Source of the DNA: Monoplex corrugatus
Lineage: Eukaryota; Mollusca; Gastropoda; Littorinimorpha; Ranellidae
NCBI GenBank assembly: GCA_030674185.1
Contig: CM060312.1
Coordinates: 27,528,335-27,592,334 of the forward strand
Length of the DNA: 64,000 nt
Direction: 5' to 3'
Below, one piece after another: positions 1-64,000 of this stretch. Both the position numbers and the translations under genes were made by a program. The notes under the pieces were generated by a model. The model did not search any database. It was not told where the DNA came from and saw only the letters and a program-made list of their open reading frames with translations. Each line of letters starts with the position of its first letter. The first letter of the stretch is position 1.

Positions 1-689
1 AATGTATTTATATACACACACTCATACACACACTGCACGCATGCATGTGCGCACATGTGCGCACACACACACGCACACACACACACTCACACACACACAC
101 CTACACACACAACACACTACCACATATCACTGGACCCAGAAGAACTACAAGCATTATTTCATAAATTGTGGAGATATTTCTGCAGCAACCGCGGTAACTG
201 ACTACAGTCCGTATTTTACCGATTCAAAACACTGAATACCGACTGTGATTTAACCTGTCCTTACACAAAACCGAAAAAAAAATCATTGTACCGGTTGCTT
301 CATTGACCTTTTTTCTCCCGGCCTAGTCCCATGTTCCGCATAGTGACATGAATCACTCTACCAGTTTCCGGTAGTCTACCAGTTTGTTCCCCTCCTTCTC
401 CCTTTCTGTTATAGGAAGGGCAATTAAAATTGATAGAACAAGCCTACTGATTTTTTTTTTGTCTGTACCGGTTGCATTTTTGACATGTTATAATTGCCGT
501 AGCTAGTACCGGCTGGGAAAAAATCTAGCGCGATCGCTGTTTCTGAAACAGATGTGTTTTGAGATGATTTTTTTAAAGTATGAAAAGAAAGTTCTGCTTT
601 GTCTTAGAGATGCTGGGAGTGAGTTCCATGCTGTGTATTATCCAGATATGACTGACACTGATATACTTTGTGATAACACACATGGACAT

Positions 690-693
<4 letters not shown>

Positions 694-752
<59 letters not shown>

Positions 753-811
753 TACACACATATAAACACACACACAATTGACATAAGCACACACACACAT
801 AAACACACACA

Positions 812-871
<60 letters not shown>
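694..871. repeat. (CA)n microsatellite, interrupted
   Basis: Long AC dinucleotide arrays (694-747 and about 805-871) with a short interruption. Open frames across it are low-complexity artefacts. Confidence 0.95.
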
Positions 872-874
<3 letters not shown>

Positions 875-1127
875 CACACGACACAAACACACACATCCCA
901 TCCTTATTGCCAGTCTGTGGTGTTTGTAATGTGGCCAGTGCTACATTACATGGTTTGAAATGCACAACGTACTCAAAAGTGAATGTTTAATAAATTTACT
1001 GATACACTAACGACAGCTAAGAACAGCACTTTTGTGGCTTCTTGATCTGAGCTCTCCATATAAACACATGCTGACTACATAATATACACATGCCTACTGC
1101 ATCACAGACATCAGGCTTGGACTATAC

Positions 1128-1230
<103 letters not shown>

Positions 1231-1369
1231 ACACACAAACATGTAAAACACGTACACACCGACATCACACACACACACATGCATACATGGTCAGACTGCC
1301 AGATGGGTCTGGCTGCATCAGCACCATGCTCCCATCCAGATAGGACTCCATTGGTCAGCCTACTCCTAC

Positions 1370-1900
1370 TATGCCTCCCAGGGTTGACAGGGATGAGCCT
1401 CTGAAATTTGAGACATAAGAGCAGTTGGTCTCTGACCAGCAGTCCTGGTCATTTGCTGAGTCTGTCTCCCTGCTGGCTGCATATGACTCCTCTGCTGTGG
1501 ATGGGAGGGTGGAAGTCAAGGCATTATCCCCACAGCTGTGGAGCTTGCTTTGAGCTTCCTCCTGCAGCTGGCGGATGCTGCACCAATACTACAGGAGTTT
1601 GATATGGTGGTGGACATTGTCCACAGGGTTTTGATATGGTGGTGAACATTGTCCACAGGGTTTAGGACCAGGTCTGGGGATCTGATCCCCAACAGAGGAT
1701 CAGCCCAGGTTTTGGTCCCAGACTTCTGAGGAGCTCTATCTTGTGACAAGTTCCTGAAACCAGAGAAGCTCCCCTTTTCAGGCAGGACCCCTGTCACCTA
1801 TGCAGCCATCCCAAAGACCCACCTTTTGCTTTCTCAGCAGGATCTTCTCCATCTCTTGGAACACTCCCATTTAGGCGCATACCCTGGCAGATTAGAAAGA
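1370..1900 (+). pseudogene. Degenerate coding-like block, possibly a transposon ORF remnant
   Basis: Several long, in-phase but broken stretches read like old protein sequence, for example EQLVSDQQSWSFAESVSLL near 1412 and SGDLIPNRGSAQVLVPDF near 1676, separated by stops and frameshifts. An internal 33-bp tandem duplication (TTGATATGGTGGTG... at about 1602 and 1632) adds to the decay. No family is recognised; a retroelement gag or ORF1 relic is one possibility. Confidence 0.3.
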
Positions 1901-2388
1901 GACAGTGAGACGCGGGCGTGAAGCATCCTCTGTTATGGATTCCTTCCTGGGAGAGCTGAGTTTTCCTACTACACTATTCCACTTGGCATGTCTACAGTAT
2001 TTGTAGATCCATTTTTCTATAATATAGAATAATTCATGTGCACTTTACTGGTATTGGTAGGATAATCTCACAAATAATTTGTGATATGTGTTTCTGATTC
2101 CATGTCTCATATTGTCTGCTGCTATTTTTGATAAACTGTGTTTGCTGCATTATTTTTTATATATTTTGTTGTTGTTGTTGTTATTTTTCCCCCAGTGTTA
2201 TTGCAAGCTATGAAGACTACTAGGGATAGGCCAACCAATGTCATAATTATATAAAGTTTAATAATGAATTGTTTTTATGTAAAGTCCAACTACCATTCTT
2301 TTGACATGGACTGTTCACCACTGTACAACTGAAAACTGATATTGTTTAATTGTTGGAAAGGGATTTTTTTTCTATCTTTGATTTTCAG

Positions 2389-9734
<7,346 letters not shown>

Positions 9735-10212
9735 CTAGGATACATTTAGATTTATTAAGACACAGTGACAACCAGAACAACACTGATATGCACTCTGCAC
9801 TATGAATGCATACACATGTACATATGGACTGCATGGTTTGAAATTGTGGAACTGAATATTGGATGGGCAACAGAAAATATGGCTATTTATATGTGATACA
9901 AAGATGCAAATTTTCAGCCATTGACACGTAAAGCTCCCAGTCAAATTGCTCAGGTCTGAAGTGTGTGAATAAGTTCTATTCTTATTTACAAACCTCCCAT
10001 ACGGTAAATGGGGAAAAATACAGAGGAACAGATCTGTGGATATTCATAGATTCAGGTATGTATATCATTACGAGTCTGCCATCCGGAAACTGTTTGAAAG
10101 AAATGTTTCTGCATGTGCTTTTTTGTACATTGTGCAAAATATGGTTTAGCATCAAGTGTCAGTGGCGTAAGTGAAGCACTGTATAGAAGTTTTAAGGTAG
10201 TTGTCCCATAAC

Positions 10213-10350
10213 CCATGAGGTCATAGGAGAGTGAAGTGGTAGAGACCTCAACTTTTCTCAGGGCTAACATTACAAACGATGGTGCCCATCTCCTCTCACT
10301 TGCTGCTTTACCTTTCCCTAACTGAAGGAAGTCAAGTACCCATTCACAGC
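10213..10350 (+). repeat. Dispersed repeat copy 1 (pair with 32447-32565)
   Basis: GAGACCTCAACTTTTCTCAG, then GCTAACATTACAAA and later CCATTCACAGCTAG, align with the block at 32447-32565 in the same orientation. This suggests two diverged copies of a SINE-like family. Confidence 0.5.
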
Positions 10351-12105
10351 TAGAGAGACTTAAGGTCGCATGCACATATAAAGTTGTACAGGCATGATTT
10401 GCTTCCATGCAAATTCGTGCAGCAAATTAAAAGTGAGTGCTTTACCTCTGTGCCAACCAGTTTTACTGATTTACTTTTGTTTGTCAGTTGCCTTCTGTCT
10501 CACTGGTTTAGGCTAAGATTGACAACCAGGTTTACTTTCATTTTGCAGCCTACATGACAATTGATATTTTGAAGTGAACCATGAATGTTTTGTACTGGTC
10601 AGCATTACAGTAATTTATGTATAATATTTATAATGATCTACATTATGATCACGACATGACCTGTAATAGAATTTTGTCTTGTTATTTGTGCAAGGTTTCA
10701 TTTTTTCAAATATATTTATTTTGTTCACATAAGGAGTAAGACTAAAAATCCTTTATGTCAAATTATAAACCATTCCAGTCGGCAGAAAGAAAAATTTGTG
10801 TAAATAATGCTGGATGTCAAGAGTGTTTCAGTAGTTTGAAGATTATTTTGAGAGATTTTCAAAAGTTTTTAGATTGTTTTTAGAGATTTTCAATAGCTTT
10901 TAGGCTGTTTTGAGAGCTTTTTAAGAGCCTGATATTCTAATGTAGAAGTATGCTGGAATACTGGATGATTTGGAAACTTTAGAAACACTGGATTTAGAAG
11001 CTATTATCAGATTGCATTTGGACCATGGCTTTGTATACATTGGTGATTTCCTTTGTTTAAGTCACTGTCTGAAAATATCAGGCTGCAGTACAATGCAGTC
11101 TTAAAAATGTGATATTTATTCATAAAATGTTGTACATGTACAGAGGTATACCTAAAGCATAAACTTTGGAACACTGTTCAGACTTATGGAAATATTTTAT
11201 CTTTTCCTATGACCAGTATGGTCGTTTAGGGTACCATGAGTTGGATTTTGAAGTGGAGTACTGCTGATCAAAGCCCAAAACTTCTTGTCTTTGAAACCGC
11301 AGGCGCTTTCTCTTAGAATCTCTTTTCTGTTTGTCATTTTACTTCATTTTGTTGTTGTTTTCTTCTCCTTATCTTCTTCCGTCTCTCACTCCTTATAACA
11401 TTTTTATTCATTGATTTTATCGCTGCCCTCTAGTCTGTGTGCCTTGCATCTTGCCACTGAACCAGCCCCAATTTTATTCATTTTCTTATATGTTTACTTT
11501 TGAAGGTTTGCTTTGTGTGCACATGTGTACACATGCTCTTTCCTTGCCCAGGTGAGAAATCAAGACAAGCAAGTCTTGTTGAATTTTGTGGACGTTTTTC
11601 CTGCAACTGTCTTTTTTGAAAATATTTTTAATTTTTGTCCTCTGATTAAATATAAATCTTGAGTTGTAAATAAGCACTGAATGGTGTGCTACCAAAGTGA
11701 TTTTGGAGCTTAACCATTTCTGTGCCAACGAATAAATAAAGGTTATTCCCATTGTGCCAAGGAATTTTGAACATTTTGACTTCAGTTGTATATCTTCATC
11801 CAGTCAAGGAAAACCTTAAAAACTTTTTTCTGCTCAGTAAACATTACTCTTTCAAATTAAATCAATTATACTCTTTCATGTTAAATCAATTATAAATCAT
11901 GCGATTAAAAAAAAAAATACTGTGTTGCAACAATGTTAAATTTAACAGAAAAAAAGAAAAGCCCACATATTTTAGTTTTGGACACCAGCTTCTTGCAGTG
12001 TTTAACTGTTACCAGATATGCACATCTGTGTGCATGTTAACATTGTACACACTGCCATCATGTTACTACATGTTGCAAACCTTTTTTCTTTTGCATTTTA
12101 AATAG

Positions 12106-12167
12106 TTTGGTGGTCTGGATGAAGGACGTTTGTTTTCAGCAGAAATAAGCAAAAAGCAATTAAAAGT
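12106..12167 (+). other. Candidate orphan exon downstream of the ADP-ribosylglycohydrolase gene
   Basis: A 62-bp open stretch reading FGGLDEGRLFSAEISKKQLK lies between a pyrimidine-rich TTTTAAATAG acceptor and a strong donor GTAAGTCAG. No partner exon is evident, so it could be an alternative 3' exon or chance. Confidence 0.25.
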
Positions 12168-12173
12168 GTAAGT

Positions 12174-12312
12174 CAGTTGATTCCCTGCTTTCAATTAGTT
12201 TTATCTAAGCAGGTTGATTCTCTGCTCTTGATAGTCTCATCTAAGGAAGTTAATTCCCTGCTTTCATTATTCTTATCTAAGCAAGTTGATTCTCTGCTTT
12301 CATTAGTTGTAT
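12174..12312. repeat. About 36-bp tandem repeat, roughly four copies
   Basis: Units of the form GTTGATTCYCTGCTTTCATTAG followed by TTTATCTAAGCA recur with divergence. Confidence 0.75.
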
Positions 12313-15300
12313 CTTTGTGTATTAGAGCCTAAGGCAGGCACAACACATGGTACAGGTTTGCTTGGGCAATCATCACATCAGTATATTGACAGTCTGACAG
12401 ATTAGTGCTGGCATATCACTGTCCATGTGCAATGAGAATCCCTCTAGAACAAACGCCAAATGCTCTAAACACCCACTCATAGGAAGTCCCAATGCAAGGT
12501 GAAAATGCTGTAGGTCTATCACACTTTAAGATTTTACCTCTACAGTGTCTTCTCCCCTCTGGCCATGAGAGCCACTGACCATCGGTGCATGCATTCTTTT
12601 CAAATCGCTCGCTCATATTTGGAAATTTATATTCTTCTTCATTGTTTTATATAAGGCAATAGGCTATGCTGTCAGCAATATTTTTAGTATGTTGGTCACC
12701 AACGTGAGTAGTGAAGAATGGGTCAAGTCCAATTTGCAAAATGTTTGCATGCACCGATCATCATCACCTTCCCAGCCATTCAGTGAATCAAACTCCAGGT
12801 CCTGATCAGCACCTAGAGTTGTAAGACCTGGTACTTCTTTAGTCTTAAACGTTGATTTTTGTATGCAAATTCTGGGAACTGCATTGAGATCACTGAATGG
12901 TAGGGGGTCACATTTTCTGTTGCATGGAGAGAAAAGATCATAAAACATGCATACCTGATTATTATCCACTTATACGGGGAATGCTCAAGTTCATAATCAT
13001 GTCTTTAAAACAACTGGCATTTTCCTACTAAGCATAAAGGTGTCTGACCAAAATTTAATATTTGGTCAATACAGTGAAAGGGTACTTTTTTTCTCCAACC
13101 AAAGATTCAGTTGGTGACAAAGTAAGAAAGGTTACTTCACATTTTTTTTTTTTCGGGTGAGGATGGTTCATTTATGATTTTGACTTGGTGTGATGCGGCT
13201 AGAAAAGCTGAACTTTAAGGTCAGATGATGTCATTTTGTTTGATAGCCCTTGTGGTCAACCAGGCTTTTAACATGAATGGGATTTGGAAGAATTAACAGC
13301 GAGCCATCTCTATTTCTGTGCAGCAAGCGCTTGACATTTCATATCACCATTACCTACCTCTTCCTCAAGTCTTCCCCATTTCTTGAAAAAGACTTTCTTG
13401 ATATCAGACCATTTCATCTCATAATATGGCCAGTTTCTTCTTGCATGTAAGGGTGTGTGTGTGTGCGTAGAGTTGGTTTTGTTTTATTGCTGACAAAGTG
13501 TCTTCAGTGGTCTGGTTGCAACAGCATAATAGATTTTGCTGTGTACTTCAAGCAATTTTGGGTAATGTAGGCCATTTTTTATGTTCTAGTGTATTTATGT
13601 TGATAATTATGTTTGTATTCAGATTTTTTTTTAAACTCCTGGTCATACAACAACGTTCAGGGCATAACCTTAGATTATGTGCACAAATGCACTGATCTGT
13701 GTACCGAATTCTCTTTTCCAGGTGATTTTTTCCCCCCCCAACAGTCGTGGTGTTGCGTGTTTTGTTATAGCCCTGATATTACTGCACAATTGGCTGAGCT
13801 TTAAGCATTCACAGTGATGTTTGATATTTGAGTATGGTTTAATGTTCTACACTATCCTGATACAATTGTTAACCACTAATGAGAAGCTTAGTTAAGGGAT
13901 GTATGTTGTCATCATTGCTTATATTCGTTTGTGAAAATGTTATTAACCAAGAAGGAAGACTGGGTTCTTTGGTTTAAGATATTAATCAAGAATATTATGT
14001 TTTTTCTACACACCACATGCAAGTTTTGCCTGCGATTACTTAGAAGAAAGAAAAATAGTCTACAAATTCAGCTGTGCAGAAAGACAAATAAGAGCCTATA
14101 AGCTCAGCAGTGCATTGTGTGCTTCCTCACATTTTAGTCGATACCTCCACAAACGTACACACTTTCCTACAACGCAAGTTTCAGTTTCCCAAGATGTCAT
14201 CTCAATGACTGGAATAAAGTCATATGTGCAGACGCCACAGATACCATGTGGTTTATCTAAAACGATCATGGCAAAAGCCCTACACCCTGGCATAGGTGTT
14301 ACTGAAATGACCCTTAGCAAGAGCAGCTTTGATTTCACATGGAAAATGCCACTGTGATGGAAAGAGCAAGTTAATCATTTTCTAAACAGAACTTTGTCGT
14401 GGCAGGTGGAAAGGCCAGCTGCAGTTGTCCATTACAGTTTTACACTGACGTTCTTTTTTTCCTATCAGATTTCTGTGTGTGTAATGCACATTTGATTCCA
14501 CAGCTGCTTTAAAATCAGAAGTGAAGTTATGCTAACACGTTCCTATTTGAGACGTTACACAAGATTGTGTGTAATTGTGATCATGGTTTTCCTCTTTGAA
14601 CACTTTAACATTGTGACCAATTCTGTTCAGCAGTCAACTATCATTTTGACAAATTTGTGGTTCAGACCAGCTAACAAAACATTCTTGCTTTTTAAAGAAA
14701 AAAAAAAGGTGCATGTGCTTGTGGAATAGAATGGTATTTTTGTTCACAACAAAACATGCCTTCAGTTGTCATCCTACCTAGGCTTCAACCAGTCCACACA
14801 GTAGGTACAGGATTTGTTTCAATTTGAAACTGGTGAAGGGTTTACTTGCACGGAGTGGAACTGTTCGCAGCTGTTTTTAAAACACAAATTTAACAAACAT
14901 TCATCTTCTGCCATGCTAAGAGCAGCATTCTTCCATTGCAAAACTCCCATCAACTGGGAATCTGCACCGTTTTGTTTTAATTGCTGTTGAATTTAGAAAG
15001 ACTGACAAATATGTGAAACATTTTGTATTAATGCAATTATGCCAAATGAATGTATTGTATGTATGGTACAATGTATGTATTATATTTTAAGTACAATCTG
15101 GATCACTGCCTTTGTATCTGTGAGTATTGTATGGGATGGAATGAATACCTGCAAATGAGTAATTCATTAAGGTCAGAACTTTATCATACAAACATTCACA
15201 TCAAATAAAATACTAAACAGTAACGTCAAGAACACTTTTAATTCTTACATAAAATCACAATATAAACAAGAAGCCCAAAACATGAAAATTCACCTTCCTG

Positions 15301-17421
15301 TGCTTATAAATAAAACTGAAATGCTGAACATTTTGTGTTTGCTCTTGCTGATTATTAGACTGACGATGATGAATATTTAAATGGATAGCACAATAATGAA
15401 AAATTAAAACACTGAACATAAAGCTCAATAAGAAAAATTCCAGCTTTCACAATCATAACACTTGTCAAAGCTCACGTGATACTAAACTAAAAGTAATATG
15501 GTTGTATTAACATGACCTGGGAGGACGTAAAACAATGTCTCCTAACTATCAACAGAAACTTAACCCACACATTTTCTGTACATACAAGTTTCTGTTCATC
15601 AATGAACTTATGCTGAGCCCTGCCCACTTACACAATTGACTCCCTAGTTTAGTTTGTTTTTGAATTTCATTTTTAAGAGAAAGTACATATCCCCAGGGTT
15701 AAGTTGATCTTTTCTTTAAAAGTATTTAAAGGCATTTTAAATGCCAATAAATTTAATGTGACCTTACCAGGTGGTCAAATTTGTTGTTTTCATTATTTAC
15801 TAGATAACATAATCTGGTAAACATCTATACACACACAGAAGGAATCCTTGCTTGCACATTATCATGTTTGTTTTTACTGTGTCCTTGAAAATATCTAGGT
15901 CCATTCAAAAGCATGTTTTGCATATAGTAGATGTGTATGATTCGGTTATTAATTTGGACAAAAGATAATCTATATTTGGTGCACCAAAATATGAAAATGA
16001 TAAAAAAATTTCTTGTGGGCAAGATTTTGTTACCACTTAACCTATAAAATCCTTTCAGTATTAGTTATTTATATTTCACAAATGGCAGTGGGACACTGGA
16101 AAGGGCAAATATTGAAATACTTTACACATCCTGTGTACATATAAAACAAATGACACATTAAAAACTGTAGTTTACAAATGAATCAATAATAGTGTTTAGA
16201 ACAGCTTCAACACTGTGTTTAACACAGCTTTAAAATTGTCCATATTATTCACAGATGACACTTTTTGACAACACTTTAGAACAACAAAAACAATGTTTGA
16301 AACAACTGAGTAATAGGAACAAAACCAGCCATAACATTGCACAACTATCCAATGTTTATTCCATGAAACAGTCCTTGGTCTCTGTTCACAACACAGCCAT
16401 TACCCCTGGTCTTGCAATGTATTCTGTATATCAATTACACACAGTGCAACTAGCTGCCTTTCTCCTTTGATGAAATGCCTTTCCTAACACTTTAGGATGG
16501 ATTTTTATACGAGATATGACACTAAGTCAATGTGTGACCAGGTGATCCGAAAAGTGGACAGAAGAATGTTGACCACTAATCTGACACTATCATCTGTATT
16601 GGGTGTGTTTCCATTAAATCCTTTTGGGGGTCCAAATTCATTCCTTGATTGTGGCATCACTTGATGAAGAGTGCTTCACATCAGGAGTTTCATTTGATAC
16701 CTCTGACTTCTTTCCAACAATATCTTGATGGCCTTTACTACTTAACCTCTTGACTGCTGTTTTTTGACATTCTGTTTTCCACATGCTGGGAGAAAATGTG
16801 TCAAGACCATGTACACTAAAACAACTGTTGTTTCCATATTTGTGGGAATCTATGCATGAAATTACATAGAATGATGCACTAGGCATGACAAAATGTATTT
16901 TCAGACGGTTTATGTAGCATGTAATATTTTGTGGAAATTCTCTTTAAAAAAAAAAAAGCTCGAACTGCTCACAAAAGAAACAAAAATCAAAGGGAAAAAT
17001 AGAAGATGACGGCCCTTCTGACACAATTTCATAAATGTTCAGATTGAGGATGACCACCTGCTGACAGATCACCACAGCTGACGAGCTACAAAGAGCAGTA
17101 ACTTACAAGTGCACAAAGTGGCCTGACCTGGTCACGTTGCGTACTGCTGCCATGCCCTCCACCCAATCACCCTACTCCTCTCCTTACCACTTGTAATATT
17201 TACTCCCTGGAAGCGGTGAGTGATTTTACAATGTTGGGACTGTGTACTGCAACACTTTGAAGGTGTGTTGGCTGGCCCGCAGTACTGCCTGTGGCCACAA
17301 ACCCTTTGTCCCATGCTCGTAGGATCTGTCAGGTGCACATTTCACACCAACAGCGAGTAATTACTGCAGTTTTCAACCGCTTCTTGTCTCAGAAATTCTT
17401 TTTTGAATCATTCCAGTCTTT

Positions 17422-17498
17422 CATAAGTTAACTCGCATGCTTTCAAAGGCTGAAATAGTTTTTTTATAAGTTAACTCGCATGCTTTCAAAGGCTGAAA
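17422..17498. repeat. 43-bp spaced tandem duplication
   Basis: ATAAGTTAACTCGCATGC and the following 16 bases occur twice almost identically, at 17423 and 17466. Confidence 0.85.
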
Positions 17499-18431
17499 AC
17501 ACATAGGATTGCAAGACAGTCCGGGTGTCGCCATTTTGCTGAAAACCTGTTTCTATTCTCAGAAAAATAAACCAATCTGGTGAGGGTTGCATACAACAAA
17601 AAGTCATGTAGAGGAAGCAATCATTTTTATGAACCCTCTCTGAGACTACCAACATCAGTCAGTGCTTGTCTCCCATTTACATTGGCTGAAACGCATGTTG
17701 AACTACCTCCGTTAATTTTATGTTTGTGTGCATCAAAGGCTTTGAAAGCTCTTAAATGTTATACTGGTGATGGTTATGGGGTTAATACATTTTGAAGATA
17801 CCAGCCATTCCAAACAGGTAATTGTAAGCAGCTGAGCAGTTCTTTTGTAGGCATACCTAGCAGGTGAATTAGGTTTGATGTCATCAGGAACAAATTTTCC
17901 ATTTATATCCGAAGTCAATATGAACATGTACCCTCAAACACTTGCTTGTCCCTGATCTTAAAAACTGAGACAAATATCTATTAGCACTCACAATTATTAT
18001 GACTGAACATACAACAGAAAATACAAAGTCAGAACAACAATGAGCTTTTCCCCAGAAGGTGTGCCAAACCTTCCTCTCCAACATTTTACAATAGTTGAGA
18101 AAAATCAACAAATAAATTACTACAGAGCACAAAACAGAAGATCTGGTTACCAGCGAAGAATCAACAGAACAAGTACCAGCATAAACAAGTAGAAATTTAA
18201 CTGGAAGGGTATTTGTGAAGAAAATTTACAATACAACAGTATATCCCAAAGAATTGATTTCAGTGTAAATGTCCATGAAAACCTCATTGAACTTCATACT
18301 TGTTTATTCTCTATTGACTACTTTCAAACTATACGCAAATCAGTTCTTTGATGGCAGTCAACCACAGATTTCTCAGTTGTCATCATGGCAGACTTCAGGG
18401 TCCAAAAGTGACACCATCACTGCCTGTGCTC

Positions 18432-18515
18432 ATACACCACTTCTCTGTCTGCTATCCTGATGTTTGCCTTCTATACATCACTTCTCTGTGTCTGCTACCC
18501 TGATGTTTGCCTTCC
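18432..18515. repeat. About 42-bp tandem duplication
   Basis: ATACAYCACTTCTCTG followed by CTGATGTTTGCCTTC is present twice. It lies just downstream of the SMC1 stop, probably in its 3' UTR. Confidence 0.8.
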
Positions 18516-18775
18516 ATGGTTTACTTTGAGAGTGATATCACTCAGTAAGAGACTATATATAACATGGATCAAATTGGAGGAAAACCACAGTTTGTAAAGT
18601 ACAGTTCATTCATAATGAACCCATGTTCATGAACCTCTCTGCAGCTGCTGCCAAAAACATCATGCTGGTCAACATATGTACATAACATCCACCAGTTTTG
18701 GTACCATGCCCAAAATAGCATTCTGCCTCATATTGCGAAGATCCTTGAGTCAAGTATTTTTCTCCAGCTGTCTCT

Positions 18776-63834
<45,059 letters not shown>

Positions 63835-64000
63835 GATGACAGAGATTCTTTAGTGTTTCACATCCAAACTGCAGAGAAAATGATAGGCAAATTTCACATG
63901 TACGCTGGAAAACAAAGCACAATCACAAGGAAATCACCAGACGATTTTTGGAGGCAACCATATTACCTATTTTTCCGCGGAATTGTGGACAGTAAAGTCT
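63835..64000 (-). other. SMC1A: SMC1 5' UTR / start-proximal flank
   Basis: Sequence upstream of the SMC1 ATG to the window edge. A 5' UTR must begin here or beyond. No TATA box is evident; the promoter is not resolved. Confidence 0.5.

Larger units (their letters stand above)
9735..18775. other. Intergenic / 3' UTR region between convergent genes
   Basis: Nine kilobases AT-rich with no supported protein gene. It must contain the 3' UTRs of both convergent genes. AATAAA occurs near 11729 (+ strand), but neither cleavage site can be fixed. It holds a candidate orphan exon (12106-12167), short tandem duplications (12174-12312 with a 36-bp unit, 17422-17498, 18432-18515) and a dispersed repeat copy (10213-10350). 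Confidence 0.6.

Noticed and set aside
552..965. Long open frames of His-Thr or Val-Cys repeats across the CA arrays
   Set aside because: They are translations of dinucleotide repeats with no splice, start or conservation support.

Overview
This is a eukaryotic nuclear window, most likely from a marine invertebrate and plausibly a gastropod mollusc. The reasons are large GT-AG introns, very long CA/GA/TA microsatellites, many degraded non-LTR retrotransposons and TTAA-flanked piggyBac-type elements, and proteins that look metazoan but not vertebrate. The exact species cannot be told from the sequence.

Two protein-coding genes lie tail to tail. On the + strand, 2389-9734, eight exons encode a predicted 356-residue ADP-ribosylglycohydrolase (ARH/DraG family) protein. 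Two of its usual metal-ligand positions are changed. On the - strand, 63834 down to 18776, 27 coding exons with compatible phases encode a complete cohesin subunit SMC1 (SMC1A-type, predicted 1247 residues). It carries Walker A, coiled coils, hinge, the LSGGEK signature and Walker B. About 9 kb (9735-18775) separates the two stop codons and holds no clear gene.

The SMC1 introns are a museum of mobile DNA. Intron 1 (53428-63722) holds a TTAA-flanked MITE, a degenerate LINE on the - strand, and a 5.6 kb piggyBac-type element with perfect 15-bp inverted termini. Into that element a second, unclassified element with 17-bp termini has inserted (57812-61135). A third, palindromic TTAA element sits inside the second, giving three levels of nesting. 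Intron 19 carries a 109-residue open frame (30053-30382) whose cysteine pattern and spacing match the N-terminal zinc-binding part of vertebrate RAG1. Intron 22 (+ strand 25470-26655) holds a 5'-truncated CR1/L2-like LINE. Intron 5 holds a TA-flanked MITE and GA tracts.

The ADP-ribosylglycohydrolase introns contain LINE fragments, a tRNA-derived SINE head running into a 15-bp minisatellite, and long CA and ACT/ACC arrays. No bacterial genes, CRISPR arrays or credible functional tRNA/rRNA genes were found.
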